Positions 39,424-47,867 of a DNA stretch of 64,000 nt are shown piece after piece. The DNA is from an uncultured Oscillospiraceae bacterium (lineage in GTDB: Bacteria; Bacillota; Clostridia; Oscillospirales; Oscillospiraceae): the NCBI GenBank assembly GCA_947627325.1, contig CANQVO010000009.1:1-64000 (forward strand), written 5' to 3'. Made by a program: the position numbers and the translations under genes. The first letter of the stretch is position 1, and the number at the start of each line of letters is the position of its first letter. The notes below the pieces were generated by a model. It had not been told where the DNA came from and made no database searches. It was given only the letters and a program-made list of their open reading frames with translations.

Positions 39424-41568
39424 ATGTCAACCGTCATCACCCACAAGCAGTTCAACACCAAGACCTGGTCCATGGACCTGTGCGGCCGCAAGCTGACCAT
39501 CGAGGTGGGCCGGGTGGCCGAGCTGGCCAACTCGTCCGCCCTGGTCACCTACGGCGAGACCACCGTGCTGGTGGCCATCACCGCCGCCCCCCGTCCCCGG
39601 GACGGGGTGGACTTCTTCCCGCTGAGCGTGGACTTTGAGGAAAAGCTCTACGCCGTGGGCCGCATCCCCGGCTCCTTCCTGCGCCGGGAGGGCCAGCCCA
39701 GTCTGCCCGCCGTGCTGGCCAGCCGCGTCATCGACCGCTCCATCCGCCCCCTGTTCCCCTACGACTTCCGCAACGATGTGGTGGTCACCTGCACCGTCAT
39801 GAGCGTGGACCGGGACTGCTCCCCGGAGATGACCGCCATGTTCGGCGTGTCCGCCTGTCTGGCGGTGAGCGATATCCCCTGGGCGGGGCCCATCGGCTGT
39901 CTGGAGGTGGGCTATGTGGACGGCAAGATCGTCCTCAACCCCACCCAGGAACAGCGCCACAACTCCCGCCTGGACCTCACCGTGGCCGCCACCCGTGAGA
40001 AGGTGGTCATGATCGAGGCCGGCGCCAAGGAGCTGCCCGACGACATTATGTACGACGCCATCTGCCAGGCCCACGAGGAGGCCAAGCGCCAGGTGGCCCT
40101 CATCGAGCAGATGGTCGCCGAGATCGGCAAGGCCAAGATGACCTACGACCACGCCGCCTTTGACCAGGAGCTCTTTGACGACATCGTGGCCAACTTCATG
40201 GACGAGGCCAAGGCCGCCATGGACACCGACGACAAGAACGTGCGGGAAGAGCGGTGGAACGCCATGATCGAGAAGTGGCACGAGAAGTACCTGGACACCC
40301 ACCCGGACATGGACCAGTTCCTGGAGGAGATCACCTACAAGTTCCAGAAGAAGATCGTCAAGGCGTGGCTGCTCCAGGGCCACCGGGTGGACGGCCGGCA
40401 GAAGAACGAGATCCGGCCCCTGGCCGCCCAGGTGGGCGTGCTGCCCCGGGTCCACGGCTCCGGCCTCTTTACCCGGGGCCAGACCCAGGTGCTGTCCGTC
40501 TGCACCCTGAACACCCTGGCCGCCAGCCAGAAGCTGGACACCATCTGGGAAGAGGACGAGAAGCGGTATATGCACCACTACAACTTCCCCTCCTACTCCG
40601 TGGGCGAGGCCCGGGCCGCCCGCTCCACCAACCGCCGGGAGAAGGGCCACGGCGCCCTGGCCGAGCGGGCGCTGGAGCCGGTCCTGCCCTCCGCGGAGGA
40701 GTTCCCCTACGCCATCCGGGTGGTCAGCGAGGTGCTCAGCTCCAACGGCTCCACCTCCCAGGGCTCCATCTGCGGCTCCACCCTGGCCCTGATGGACGCG
40801 GGCGTGCCCATCTCCGCGCCGGTGGCGGGCATCTCCTGCGGCCTCATCCAGGACGACGACGGGGGCTTTACCACCTTTATCGACATCCAGGGCGTGGAGG
40901 ACTTCCACGGGGAGATGGACTTTAAGGTGGCCGGCACCAAGGCCGGCATCACCGCCATCCAGATGGACATTAAGAACGACGGCCTCTCCCACGCCATCAT
41001 CAAGGAGGCCCTGGACATCACCCGGGACGCCCGCTACGCCATCCTGGACGAGATCATGCTCCCCTGCATCGCCGCCCCGCGGCCGGAGGTGAGCCGTTAC
41101 GCCCCCAAGATGATCTCCATGAAGATCGACGTGGACAAGATCCGGGAGGTCATCGGCAAGGGCGGCAGTGTGATCCAGAAGATCACCGCCGAGTCCGGCG
41201 CGCAGATCGACATCGAGGAGGACGGCACCATCCACATCGCCTCCCCCGACGCCCACGCCTGCGAGGTTGCCAAGAAGATGATCGAGACCATCGTCTTCGT
41301 CCCCGAGGTGGGGCAGCTCTACTACGGCAAGGTGGTCCGCATCCTCCAGTTCGGCGCCTTTGTGGAGCTGGCCCCCGGCAAGGACGGCATGGTGCACATC
41401 TCCAAGCTGGCCAATCACCGGGTGGAGAAGGTGGAGGACGTGGTGAACATCGGGGACATGATCTGGGTGAAGGTCACCGATATCGACGAGAAGGGCCGGG
41501 TCAACCTCTCCTACAAGGATGCCCTGAAGGAACTGGAACAGCGGGGCGCCAAGGGCGGGGAGGGCTAA
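39424..41568 (+). CDS. pnp: Polynucleotide phosphorylase
   Basis: PNPase degrades RNA 3' to 5' using phosphate. The 714-residue protein has the two RNase PH cores (first about residues 1-220, with GRVAELANSSALVTYGETTV and AVGRIPGSFLRREGQP; second about 315-540, with HGSGLFTRGQTQVLSVCTLN and SSNGSTSQGSICGSTLALMD). A KH domain (about 560-615, REVIGKGGSVIQKITAES) and an S1 domain (about 625-705, YYGKVVRILQFGAFVELAPG) follow. AAAGGAGG lies upstream of the ATG. It forms the rpsO-pnp operon. Confidence 0.97.
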   Translation: MSTVITHKQFNTKTWSMDLCGRKLTIEVGRVAELANSSALVTYGETTVLVAITAAPRPRDGVDFFPLSVDFEEKLYAVGRIPGSFLRREGQPSLPAVLASRVIDRSIRPLFPYDFRNDVVVTCTVMSVDRDCSPEMTAMFGVSACLAVSDIPWAGPIGCLEVGYVDGKIVLNPTQEQRHNSRLDLTVAATREKVVMIEAGAKELPDDIMYDAICQAHEEAKRQVALIEQMVAEIGKAKMTYDHAAFDQELFDDIVANFMDEAKAAMDTDDKNVREERWNAMIEKWHEKYLDTHPDMDQFLEEITYKFQKKIVKAWLLQGHRVDGRQKNEIRPLAAQVGVLPRVHGSGLFTRGQTQVLSVCTLNTLAASQKLDTIWEEDEKRYMHHYNFPSYSVGEARAARSTNRREKGHGALAERALEPVLPSAEEFPYAIRVVSEVLSSNGSTSQGSICGSTLALMDAGVPISAPVAGISCGLIQDDDGGFTTFIDIQGVEDFHGEMDFKVAGTKAGITAIQMDIKNDGLSHAIIKEALDITRDARYAILDEIMLPCIAAPRPEVSRYAPKMISMKIDVDKIREVIGKGGSVIQKITAESGAQIDIEEDGTIHIASPDAHACEVAKKMIETIVFVPEVGQLYYGKVVRILQFGAFVELAPGKDGMVHISKLANHRVEKVEDVVNIGDMIWVKVTDIDEKGRVNLSYKDALKELEQRGAKGGEG

Positions 41569-41632
41569 GCGCGCCCGGGCGCGCATAGGCTCTGGTGTAA
41601 GATTCCGCTTCGATCTAAAGGAGGAATATGGA

Positions 41633-41872
41633 ATGGACACGCTCAAGACCCTTTTCTTTTTCTCGTTCCAGCCTAAGAAGGACCCCGCCGCGCTGGTCAT
41701 CAACATTCTGCTCTACCTGGTGGTGGGCGTGGTGGCCGGGCTGGTCATCGGCCTGCTGAGCCACCTTCCCCTGGTGGGCTGGCTCATCGCCCTGGTGGGC
41801 GGCCTGGTGGACCTGTACGTCCTGGTGGGCATCGTCCTCAGCGTGCTGGACTACATGAAAGTTTTTAAGTAA
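41633..41872 (+). CDS. Small two-helix membrane protein
   Basis: This 79-residue protein has a short polar N terminus and two strong transmembrane segments (about residues 22-42 and 47-70) separated by a tight LSHLPLVG turn. AAAGGAGG sits 8 nt before the ATG. No family is recognised with confidence. It follows pnp closely and is closed by its own terminator, so it could be the last gene of the rpsO-pnp transcript. Confidence 0.7.
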   Translation: MDTLKTLFFFSFQPKKDPAALVINILLYLVVGVVAGLVIGLLSHLPLVGWLIALVGGLVDLYVLVGIVLSVLDYMKVFK

Positions 41873-41873
41873 G

Positions 41874-41904
41874 TCAAAGGAGGGGCCGACGGCCCCTCCT
41901 TTGA
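41874..41904 (+). terminator. Terminator after the small membrane protein gene
   Basis: TCAAAGGAGGGGCC (41874-41887) pairs perfectly with GGCCCCTCCTTTGA (41891-41904). Confidence 0.8.
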
Positions 41905-41955
41905 GTTTCGCGGCCCGCGCCGAAGGCGCGAAACTCCGCGAGGCTTTTTGCGATG

Positions 41956-41992
41956 AAAAGGCCCGCCTGGCGATTTGCCGGGCGGGCCTTTT
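41956..41992 (-). terminator. Terminator of the sulfhydrylase gene
   Basis: AAAAGGCCCGCC pairs with GGCGGGCCTTTT with a GC-rich upper stem. T-rich flanks on both strands make it usable in either direction. Confidence 0.85.
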
Positions 41993-42009
41993 GTCGCTTT
42001 TTTGTGGGG

Positions 42010-43284
42010 TCAGACTTGGGCCAGGGCTTGGTCCAGGTCCTGGATCAGGTCCTGGGGGTCTTCAATGCCCACGCTGAGGCGGATGAGGTCGGGCTTCACC
42101 CCGGCGGCCTCCAGCTGCTGGTCGCTCATCTGGCGGTGGGTGGTGGAGGCGGGGTGGAGGACGCAGGTCTTGGCGTCGGCCACGTGGGTGGCGATGGAGG
42201 CCAGCTTCAGCCCGGCCATGAAGGTCTGTGCGGCGGCCCGGCCGCCCTTCACGCCGAAGGAGATCACCCCGCAGACGCCCTGGGGCATATACTTCTCCGC
42301 CAGGGCGTGGTAGGGATCCCCCGCCAGGCTGGGACAGCGGATCCAGGAGACCTTGGGGTGGTCCTGCAAATAGGCGGCCACCGCCTGGGCGTTGGCGCAG
42401 TGTTTTGCCATCCGCAGACCCAGGGTCTCCAGGCCGATGTTCAGGTAGTAGGCGTTTTGGGGGGAGGGGATGGAGCCCAGGTCCCGCATGAGCTGGGCGG
42501 TGGCCTTGGTGATGTAGGCCCCGGCCAGGCCGAACCGCTGGGTGTAGGTCACGCCGTGGTAGCTCTCGTCGGGGGTGCACAGGCCGGGGAACTTGTCGGG
42601 GTACTTTGTCCAGTCGAACTTGCCGCTGTCCACCACGGCGCCGCCCACGGCGTTGGCGTGGCCGTCCATGTACTTGGTGGTGGAGTGGGTGACGATGTCC
42701 GCGCCGTGCTCAAAGGGGCGGCAGAGGATGGGGGTGGGGAAGGTGTTGTCCACGATGAGGGGCACCCCGTGGGCGTGGGCGGCGGCGGCGAACTTGTCAA
42801 AGTCCAGCACCGTCAGGGCGGGGTTGGCCACCGACTCCCCAAAGACCGCCTTGGTGTTGGGGCGGAAGGCGGCCTCCAGCTCCGCCGGGGTGCAGTCCGG
42901 GTCCACAAAGGTGAACTGGATGCCCATGCGGGCCATGGTGACGGCAAAGAGGTTGAAGGTGCCGCCGTAGATGGCAGAGGAGGCGATCACGTGGTCGCCG
43001 CAGGAGGCAATGTTGAAGATGGCGTAGAAGTTGGCCGCCTGGCCGGAGGCGGTGAGCATGGCCGCCGTGCCACCCTCCAGGGCGGCGATCTTGGCGGCCA
43101 CGCGGTCGTTGGTGGGGTTTTGGAGGCGGGTGTAGAAGTAGCCCTCCGCCTCCAGGTCGAAGAGGGCGCCCATGGCCTCCCCGCTGTCGTAGCGGAAGGT
43201 GGTGGACTGGACGATGGGGATGTTCCGGGGCTCTCCGTTGCCGGGGGTGTACCCGGCGTGGAGGCATTTGGTATCAGGCTGCAT
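42010..43284 (-). CDS. O-acetylhomoserine sulfhydrylase / Cys-Met metabolism PLP enzyme
   Basis: This 424-residue fold-type I PLP enzyme of the Cys/Met metabolism family most resembles O-acetylhomoserine aminocarboxypropyltransferase (MetY). It has IPIVQSTTFRYDSGEAMGAL (about residues 21-40), YFYTRLQNPTNDRVAAKIAA (about 48-67), LTASGQAAN (about 76-84), NTFPTPILCRPFEHGADIVT (about 182-201) and the PLP Lys in HSTTKYMDGHANAVGG (about 202-217). The long insert near FPGLCTPDESYHG is typical of the O-acetylhomoserine enzymes. The ATG at 43284 follows AAGGAGCG; longer in-frame upstream sequence is not needed. Methionine gamma-lyase is the main alternative. Confidence 0.88.
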   Translation of the reverse strand: MQPDTKCLHAGYTPGNGEPRNIPIVQSTTFRYDSGEAMGALFDLEAEGYFYTRLQNPTNDRVAAKIAALEGGTAAMLTASGQAANFYAIFNIASCGDHVIASSAIYGGTFNLFAVTMARMGIQFTFVDPDCTPAELEAAFRPNTKAVFGESVANPALTVLDFDKFAAAAHAHGVPLIVDNTFPTPILCRPFEHGADIVTHSTTKYMDGHANAVGGAVVDSGKFDWTKYPDKFPGLCTPDESYHGVTYTQRFGLAGAYITKATAQLMRDLGSIPSPQNAYYLNIGLETLGLRMAKHCANAQAVAAYLQDHPKVSWIRCPSLAGDPYHALAEKYMPQGVCGVISFGVKGGRAAAQTFMAGLKLASIATHVADAKTCVLHPASTTHRQMSDQQLEAAGVKPDLIRLSVGIEDPQDLIQDLDQALAQV

Positions 43285-43352
43285 GGCCGCACGCTCCTTT
43301 GTCAAAGCTGCCCCTATTATAGGCCCAAACCCCGCCCTTGGCAAGCCCCGGC

Positions 43353-43384
43353 ATAAAAATCCCCCGGCGGCCAGCCGCCGGGGG
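43353..43384 (-). terminator. Terminator of the SLH/LRR surface protein gene
   Basis: CCCCCGGCGG (43361-43370) pairs with CCGCCGGGGG (43375-43384). On the minus strand ATTTTTAT follows. Confidence 0.85.
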
Positions 43385-43393
43385 AGGGGGAGG

Positions 43394-45274
43394 TCATTTC
43401 CCCGTGGAGTTGTAATGGATGGTGGCGTTGGTGAGGCTATCGTTGCCGCTGGCGATGGCAACGTCCTCCCAGTCCTGTTCGCTGCCGCCGTAATTGACAT
43501 TTGCTAAACGATTACAGGCGTAAAAGGCATTAGTGGCGATGGTGGTGACGCTGGCGGGGATCGTGATCTTGGTTAGACTGCGGCAACTCATAAATGCATC
43601 CGCGCTGATGCCGGTGACAGTACTAGGAAGGGACACAGTGACTAAGCTGGTACATCCATAAAATGCCCCCTGGCGAATGGTGACGACCCCCTCGGGGATG
43701 GTCACCTTAGCCAAACTGTAACAGTCGCAAAAGGCGTGCTGGCAAACCTCGGTGACGCTGGCGGGAATCTCGATCCGGGTTAGGCCGGAATACCGAAAAG
43801 CGTAATCACCGATGGTTTGGAGGGTGTCGGGCAAGTCAATCCGGAGCAGGCCAGAACATTGATAGAACGCGTAGTTGCCCACGGTGGTGATCCCGTCGGA
43901 GAGGGTGGCGGAGGCGATCTTCTCCCGCACCTCGTACCAGGGGGAATTGCCCTGCTTATAGCTGTCCATGGGGCCGGTCCCGGCGATGACCAACTCCCCG
44001 TCTACATAGAGCACCCAGTCCAGGTCGGTGCCGCACTGGCCCTTCCGCAAAACCTCCCGGTCCGGGTCGATTTGGACGTGGAAGGGCTTTTGAGCGGGCG
44101 TAGGCTTGGGGTCCTGGGAGGGCTTGGACTGGCTGGACTCCTGCTGGTTCGAGCCCTGCTGGTCAGACCCCTGAGAGGGAGACGGCTTCGGCTCCTGAGA
44201 GGGCGCAGGCTCCGGGTCCTTGGTCGGCTCCGGCTCCTTAGAGGGCTTGGCCGTCTGGCTGGGGGTGGGCTCCGGCGTCTGGCTGGGCTCGGGCTGACGG
44301 GTGGGCGCGGGGGTGGGCGTGGGGCTGGGCTCCGGGTCGGCGCGCTTCACGGTGACGATTTTGCTGGTTCTCACGCCGTAGGCGTTCACCGCGGCCAGGG
44401 TGAAGGAGTTGTTCCCCTTCTGCAACTCCACCTTGACGGAGAAGGCGCCGTTTTTATCCAGCGTGACGCTCTGGCCGTCCAGGGTCAGCTTGGTGCCGGA
44501 GGCCATGGGGGAGACCTTGCCGGAGAGGGTCGTGGTCCCCTGGGTGGTCTGGGAGGAATAGCGGTCCAGGGTGATGGCCGGGGCCTGGGTGGAGTCGGGG
44601 CCGTAGCCGTGGCTCAACGCCCGGGCCAGCAGGGTGGCGAACTCCGCCCGGGTGAGGCCCTTCTGGGCGGCGATGGTGCCGTCGGGCAGGCCGGAGACCA
44701 GGCCCTCGGATACCGCCACCGCCATGTAGGGCTTCACGCCCACGGAGATGCTGTTGGTGTCAGAGAACATATTCAGAACGGACAAATCGGCGTTGGTGGC
44801 CTTGCTGGCGTACCGCCAGGCCACCACCAGGGCGTAGATGGTCTCCTCCCGGGTGATGGTCTGTGTGGGGCGGAAGCTGGCGGTGCCCTGGAGATTGGTG
44901 GCGTCGGGGAAGAGGGGTTTGGTGGCCTCGATGTAGGCCCGGGCCCAGTTGTCGGCGGTGTCGGTGTAGGTCACCTCCGGGTCCTCCTCGATCTCTAGGC
45001 CCATGGCCACGGCGAAGACCTTGGCGGCCTCCTCCCGGGTGATCAGGCCCTCGGGGCGGAAGGTGCCGTCGGGGTAGCCGTTGAACCAGGTGCGCTGGGA
45101 GCAGGTGGCGATGGACTGGGCGGCCCAGTGGCTCTCGGGCACGTCCCGGTACTGCTGACTTACGGTGGAGTCGTAGCCGATGTACTCCTCCCCGTAGGCC
45201 AGCGCCAGGGCGGGGGCGGCCAGGCCCAAGGACAGACAGAGGGCCAAGGCCAGGGACAACAGACGGTTTTTCAT
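43394..45274 (-). CDS. Secreted SLH protein with leucine-rich (BspA-like) repeats
   Basis: This 626-residue surface protein has a Sec signal peptide (about residues 1-26, LALALCLSLGLAAPALALA). Three SLH motifs follow (about 43-240; YRDVPESHWAAQSIATCSQR, TREEAAKVFAVAMGL, TRAEFATLLARALSHG), then an Ig-like region (about 253-335) and a Pro/Ser/Thr/Lys/Glu-rich linker (about 335-425). A C-terminal BspA-type leucine-rich repeat domain (about 430-620) repeats the pattern of VGNYAFYQCSGLLRIDLPDT and CYSLAKVTIPEGVVTIRQGA. Unusually, the wall anchor is N-terminal and the LRR C-terminal. AAAAGGAGG precedes the ATG at 45274. It probably mediates adhesion or host contact. Confidence 0.93.
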   Translation of the reverse strand: MKNRLLSLALALCLSLGLAAPALALAYGEEYIGYDSTVSQQYRDVPESHWAAQSIATCSQRTWFNGYPDGTFRPEGLITREEAAKVFAVAMGLEIEEDPEVTYTDTADNWARAYIEATKPLFPDATNLQGTASFRPTQTITREETIYALVVAWRYASKATNADLSVLNMFSDTNSISVGVKPYMAVAVSEGLVSGLPDGTIAAQKGLTRAEFATLLARALSHGYGPDSTQAPAITLDRYSSQTTQGTTTLSGKVSPMASGTKLTLDGQSVTLDKNGAFSVKVELQKGNNSFTLAAVNAYGVRTSKIVTVKRADPEPSPTPTPAPTRQPEPSQTPEPTPSQTAKPSKEPEPTKDPEPAPSQEPKPSPSQGSDQQGSNQQESSQSKPSQDPKPTPAQKPFHVQIDPDREVLRKGQCGTDLDWVLYVDGELVIAGTGPMDSYKQGNSPWYEVREKIASATLSDGITTVGNYAFYQCSGLLRIDLPDTLQTIGDYAFRYSGLTRIEIPASVTEVCQHAFCDCYSLAKVTIPEGVVTIRQGAFYGCTSLVTVSLPSTVTGISADAFMSCRSLTKITIPASVTTIATNAFYACNRLANVNYGGSEQDWEDVAIASGNDSLTNATIHYNSTGK

Positions 45275-45297
45275 GGTAGTGCCTCCTTTTTTCTTTC

Positions 45298-45343
45298 TCC
45301 GGCAAAGGCCCAGGGGCGGGGGCCCCTGGGCCTTGGAGCCGGA
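45298..45343 (-). promoter_or_regulatory. Leader hairpin of the SLH/LRR gene
   Basis: AAGGCCCAGGGGC (45305-45317) pairs with GCCCCTGGGCCTT (45322-45334), with an outer CCGGC/GCCGG extension. It stands just ahead of the ribosome binding site and may stabilise the message or attenuate it. Confidence 0.6.
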
Positions 45344-45423
45344 GGAAAACAAAAATCGCGCCGGCGGGTAAGGAGTAGACCCGCACGACACGACGACCGG
45401 CGACACAACGTGTTACATTCCCC

Positions 45424-45452
45424 TTGCCAGAATTGCCCCGGCAGGGTATAAT
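45424..45452 (+). promoter_or_regulatory. Promoter of the ABC transporter operon
   Basis: TTGCCA (45424-45429) and TATAAT (45447-45452) have a 17-nt spacer. The predicted leader to the gene at 45628 is about 170 nt. Confidence 0.8.
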
Positions 45453-45458
45453 AACAGG

Positions 45459-45590
45459 CGGCGCAGAGTTCTCTGTTGTGTGGGTGGGTAAGCACCCGCA
45501 TAGGTCCTCGGGGAGCGGCAACTCCCCGGGGACTGCCACGATATTTCGTTTTCCTCACCTGACATTTTAACCCAAGCGCCGACGTATTGC
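45459..45590 (+). promoter_or_regulatory. Strongly structured leader between the two divergent genes
   Basis: The ends pair (GGCGGCGC near 45459 with GCGCCGAC near 45575). A 12-bp stem GTCCTCGGGGA/TCCCCGGGGAC lies in the middle (loop about 45519-45526), and a small GGTG/CACC hairpin lies before it. The architecture is a closed rod with internal bubbles. No known riboswitch signature is visible. It could be an attenuator or a separate small RNA. Confidence 0.45.
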
Positions 45591-45592
45591 AA
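45564..45592 (-). promoter_or_regulatory. Candidate minus-strand promoter for the SLH/LRR gene
   Basis: On the minus strand TTGCAA (45587-45592) and TAAAAT (45564-45569) with a 17-nt spacer. With the plus-strand promoter at 45424-45452, transcription would overlap for roughly 100 bp on opposite strands. Confidence 0.5.
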
Positions 45593-45627
45593 GTGTTTTT
45601 CAGAAAAAAGCGAGAGGGGGGAAGGAT

Positions 45628-47382
45628 ATGACCGCCCAGGAGATGCGGGGGAAGGGGCAGCTGCGGATCTTTGCCTCTTACTACAAGCCCCACTGGAAGC
45701 TCTTTGCCCTGGATATGGCCTGCGCCCTGGGGGTGTCGGCGATCGACCTGGCCTTCCCCTACGCCTCCCGGCTGTCCCTGCAAAAGCTGCTGCCCCAGGG
45801 GCTGTTTGCCGCCTTCTTCGCCGTGATGGCCATCGTGGCGGCGGCCTACGTCGGCAAGGGCGTGATGTACTTTATCGTCACCTACTGGGGCCACATGATG
45901 GGCGTGCGGATCGAGGCGGATATCCGGGAGGACCTGTTCGCCCACCTTCAGGAGCTCTCCTTCTCCTTCTACGACCAGAACCGCACCGGCCAGCTCATGA
46001 GCCGGGTGACCAGCGACCTCTTTGAGATCTCGGAGTTGGCCCACCACGGGCCGGAGGACCTGTTCATCTCCTGCGTGACCCTGATCGGGGCGTTTTGCGT
46101 GATGCTCACGGTGCGGTGGGAGCTGGCCCTGATCGTCTTTTCGGCGGTGCCGCTGTTCGCCGTCTACACCACCATCATGCGCGCCCGGATGGTCAAGTCC
46201 TCCAAGCAGGTGAAGCAGACCATGGCGGGGATCAACGCGGAATTGGAGTCCTCCCTCTCCGGGATGCGGACGGCCAAGGCCTTTGCCAACGAGGAGGCGG
46301 AGATCGGGAAGTTCGCCCTCTCCAACGAGAAATTCCGCCAGGCCAAGCGGGGGCACTACCGCAACATGGGCTTTTACATGGGCGGGCTGGAGTTCACCAT
46401 GGGCATCCTCCCGGTGCTGGTCATCACCGCCGGGGGCGCGCTTATCATGGGCGGGCGGCTGGACTACATCGACCTGGTGACCTTCTCCCTCTACGTCACC
46501 ACCTTCATCACCCCCCTGCGGAAGCTCTCCGCCTTCGTGGAGCAGTTTTTGAACGGCATGGCGGGCTTCTCCCGGTTCGTGGAGCTGATGACCACCCAGC
46601 CGGAGATTGTGGACGCCCCGGACGCCCAGGACCTGGGCCCGGTCACCGGGGACATCGAATTGCGGGACGTGTCCTTCCGCTACCACCCGGCGGGGGAGGA
46701 GGTCCTGCGGCACATCTCCCTAAAAGTGCCCCACGGCCAGACGGTGGCGGTGGTGGGCCCCTCCGGGGGCGGGAAGTCCACCATCTGCCAGCTGATCCCC
46801 CGGTTCTACGACGTGACCGAGGGGGCGGTGCTCATCGACGGCAAGGACGTGCGGACCCTGACCCAGAAGTCCCTGCGCCAGGCCGTGGGCATCGTCCAGC
46901 AGGACGTGTTTTTGTTCGCCGGGACGGTGTTTGACAACATCGCCTACGGCAAACCCGGGGCCACCCTGGAAGAGGTCACCGAGGCCGCCCGGCGGGCGGA
47001 GATCTTGCCGGAAATTTTGGCTATGCCCCACGGCTTTGACACCTACGTGGGGGAGCGGGGGGTGATGCTCTCCGGCGGGCAGAAACAGCGCATCTCCATC
47101 GCCCGGATCTTCCTCAAGGACCCGCCCATCCTCATCCTGGATGAGGCCACCTCCGCCCTGGACTCGGTCACCGAGTACCACATCCAGGCGGCCTTTGACC
47201 AGCTTGCCCAGGGGCGCACCACCCTGATCATCGCCCACCGGCTGTCCACCATCCGCTCGGCCGGGCGGATCATCGTGGTGGACGAAAACCACATTCTGGA
47301 AGAGGGCACCCATGAGGAACTGCTGGCCCTGGGCGGGGAGTACGCCGCCCTCTATCACGCCCAACAGGCGGTGAAAGCATGA
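45628..47382 (+). CDS. ABC transporter, fused permease/ATPase (MsbA/LmrA-like exporter)
   Basis: This 584-residue half-transporter has six transmembrane helices (about residues 20-310) and a cytoplasmic ATPase domain (about 340-575). The ATPase has Walker A VGPSGGGKSTICQL (about 378-391), Q loop IVQQDVFLF (about 424-432), signature MLSGGQKQRISIARIFL (about 480-496), Walker B ILILDEATSALD (about 501-512) and the switch His in IAHRLST (about 533-539). The exported substrate cannot be told from sequence; lipids, drugs or peptides are all possible. GGGGGAAGG precedes the ATG. It starts a four-gene unit with coupled overlaps. Confidence 0.95.
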   Translation: MTAQEMRGKGQLRIFASYYKPHWKLFALDMACALGVSAIDLAFPYASRLSLQKLLPQGLFAAFFAVMAIVAAAYVGKGVMYFIVTYWGHMMGVRIEADIREDLFAHLQELSFSFYDQNRTGQLMSRVTSDLFEISELAHHGPEDLFISCVTLIGAFCVMLTVRWELALIVFSAVPLFAVYTTIMRARMVKSSKQVKQTMAGINAELESSLSGMRTAKAFANEEAEIGKFALSNEKFRQAKRGHYRNMGFYMGGLEFTMGILPVLVITAGGALIMGGRLDYIDLVTFSLYVTTFITPLRKLSAFVEQFLNGMAGFSRFVELMTTQPEIVDAPDAQDLGPVTGDIELRDVSFRYHPAGEEVLRHISLKVPHGQTVAVVGPSGGGKSTICQLIPRFYDVTEGAVLIDGKDVRTLTQKSLRQAVGIVQQDVFLFAGTVFDNIAYGKPGATLEEVTEAARRAEILPEILAMPHGFDTYVGERGVMLSGGQKQRISIARIFLKDPPILILDEATSALDSVTEYHIQAAFDQLAQGRTTLIIAHRLSTIRSAGRIIVVDENHILEEGTHEELLALGGEYAALYHAQQAVKA

Positions 47383-47867
47383 GCAAGGACGACAAGACCA
47401 ACGTCATGCGGCTCCTGGAGCAGAAAAAGGTGGCCTACACCCCCCACAGCTACCCCCACGAGGAGGGCGTGGCGGTGGACGGGGCCACGGTGGCCGCGCT
47501 GATCGGCCGGGACCCGGGGGACGTGTTCAAGACCCTGGTGGCGGTGGGCGCCTCCAAGGGGCACTACGTGTTCGTCATCCCGGTGGAGGCGGAATTGGAC
47601 CTGAAAAAGGCCGCCCGGGCGGCGGGGGAGAAATCGGTGGCGATGCTGCCGCTGAAGGAGTTGACCCCGCTGACCGGCTACGTCCGGGGCGGGTGCTCCC
47701 CCGTGGGGATGAAGAAGGCGTTTCCTACCTTCTTCCACCGCTCCGCCCAGGAGCGGCCCGCCATCCTGGTCTCCGCCGGGCGGATCGGCAGCCAGGTGGA
47801 GGTGGAGCCGGAGGCCCTGTGCCAGCTGGTCCGGGGGCGGTTCGCCGACCTGGTGAAAGAGCCGTGA
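47379..47867 (+). CDS. ybaK: YbaK/EbsC Cys-tRNA(Pro)/Cys-tRNA(Cys) deacylase
   Basis: This 162-residue editing protein hydrolyses mischarged Cys-tRNA(Pro). It has the YbaK signature, YTPHSYPHEEGVAVDGATVA (about residues 18-37) then DPGDVFKTLVAVG (about 43-55), SVAMLPLKELTPLTGYVRGG (about 88-107), and KAFPTFFH with SAGRIGSQVEVEPEALCQL (about 130-148). The ATG overlaps the ABC gene stop by 4 nt (ATGA). The chain of overlaps joins it to the ylmH gene. Confidence 0.94.
   Translation: MSKDDKTNVMRLLEQKKVAYTPHSYPHEEGVAVDGATVAALIGRDPGDVFKTLVAVGASKGHYVFVIPVEAELDLKKAARAAGEKSVAMLPLKELTPLTGYVRGGCSPVGMKKAFPTFFHRSAQERPAILVSAGRIGSQVEVEPEALCQLVRGRFADLVKEP

Noticed and set aside
39427-41706. Minus-strand ORF of 759 aa
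   Set aside because: Antisense of pnp with hydrophobic/His-rich low-complexity sequence and no recognisable domain.
45459-45590. 6S RNA
   Set aside because: Rod-like ends and a bubble are suggestive, but I cannot match conserved 6S sequence and a direct terminator is missing; kept only as a structured leader.
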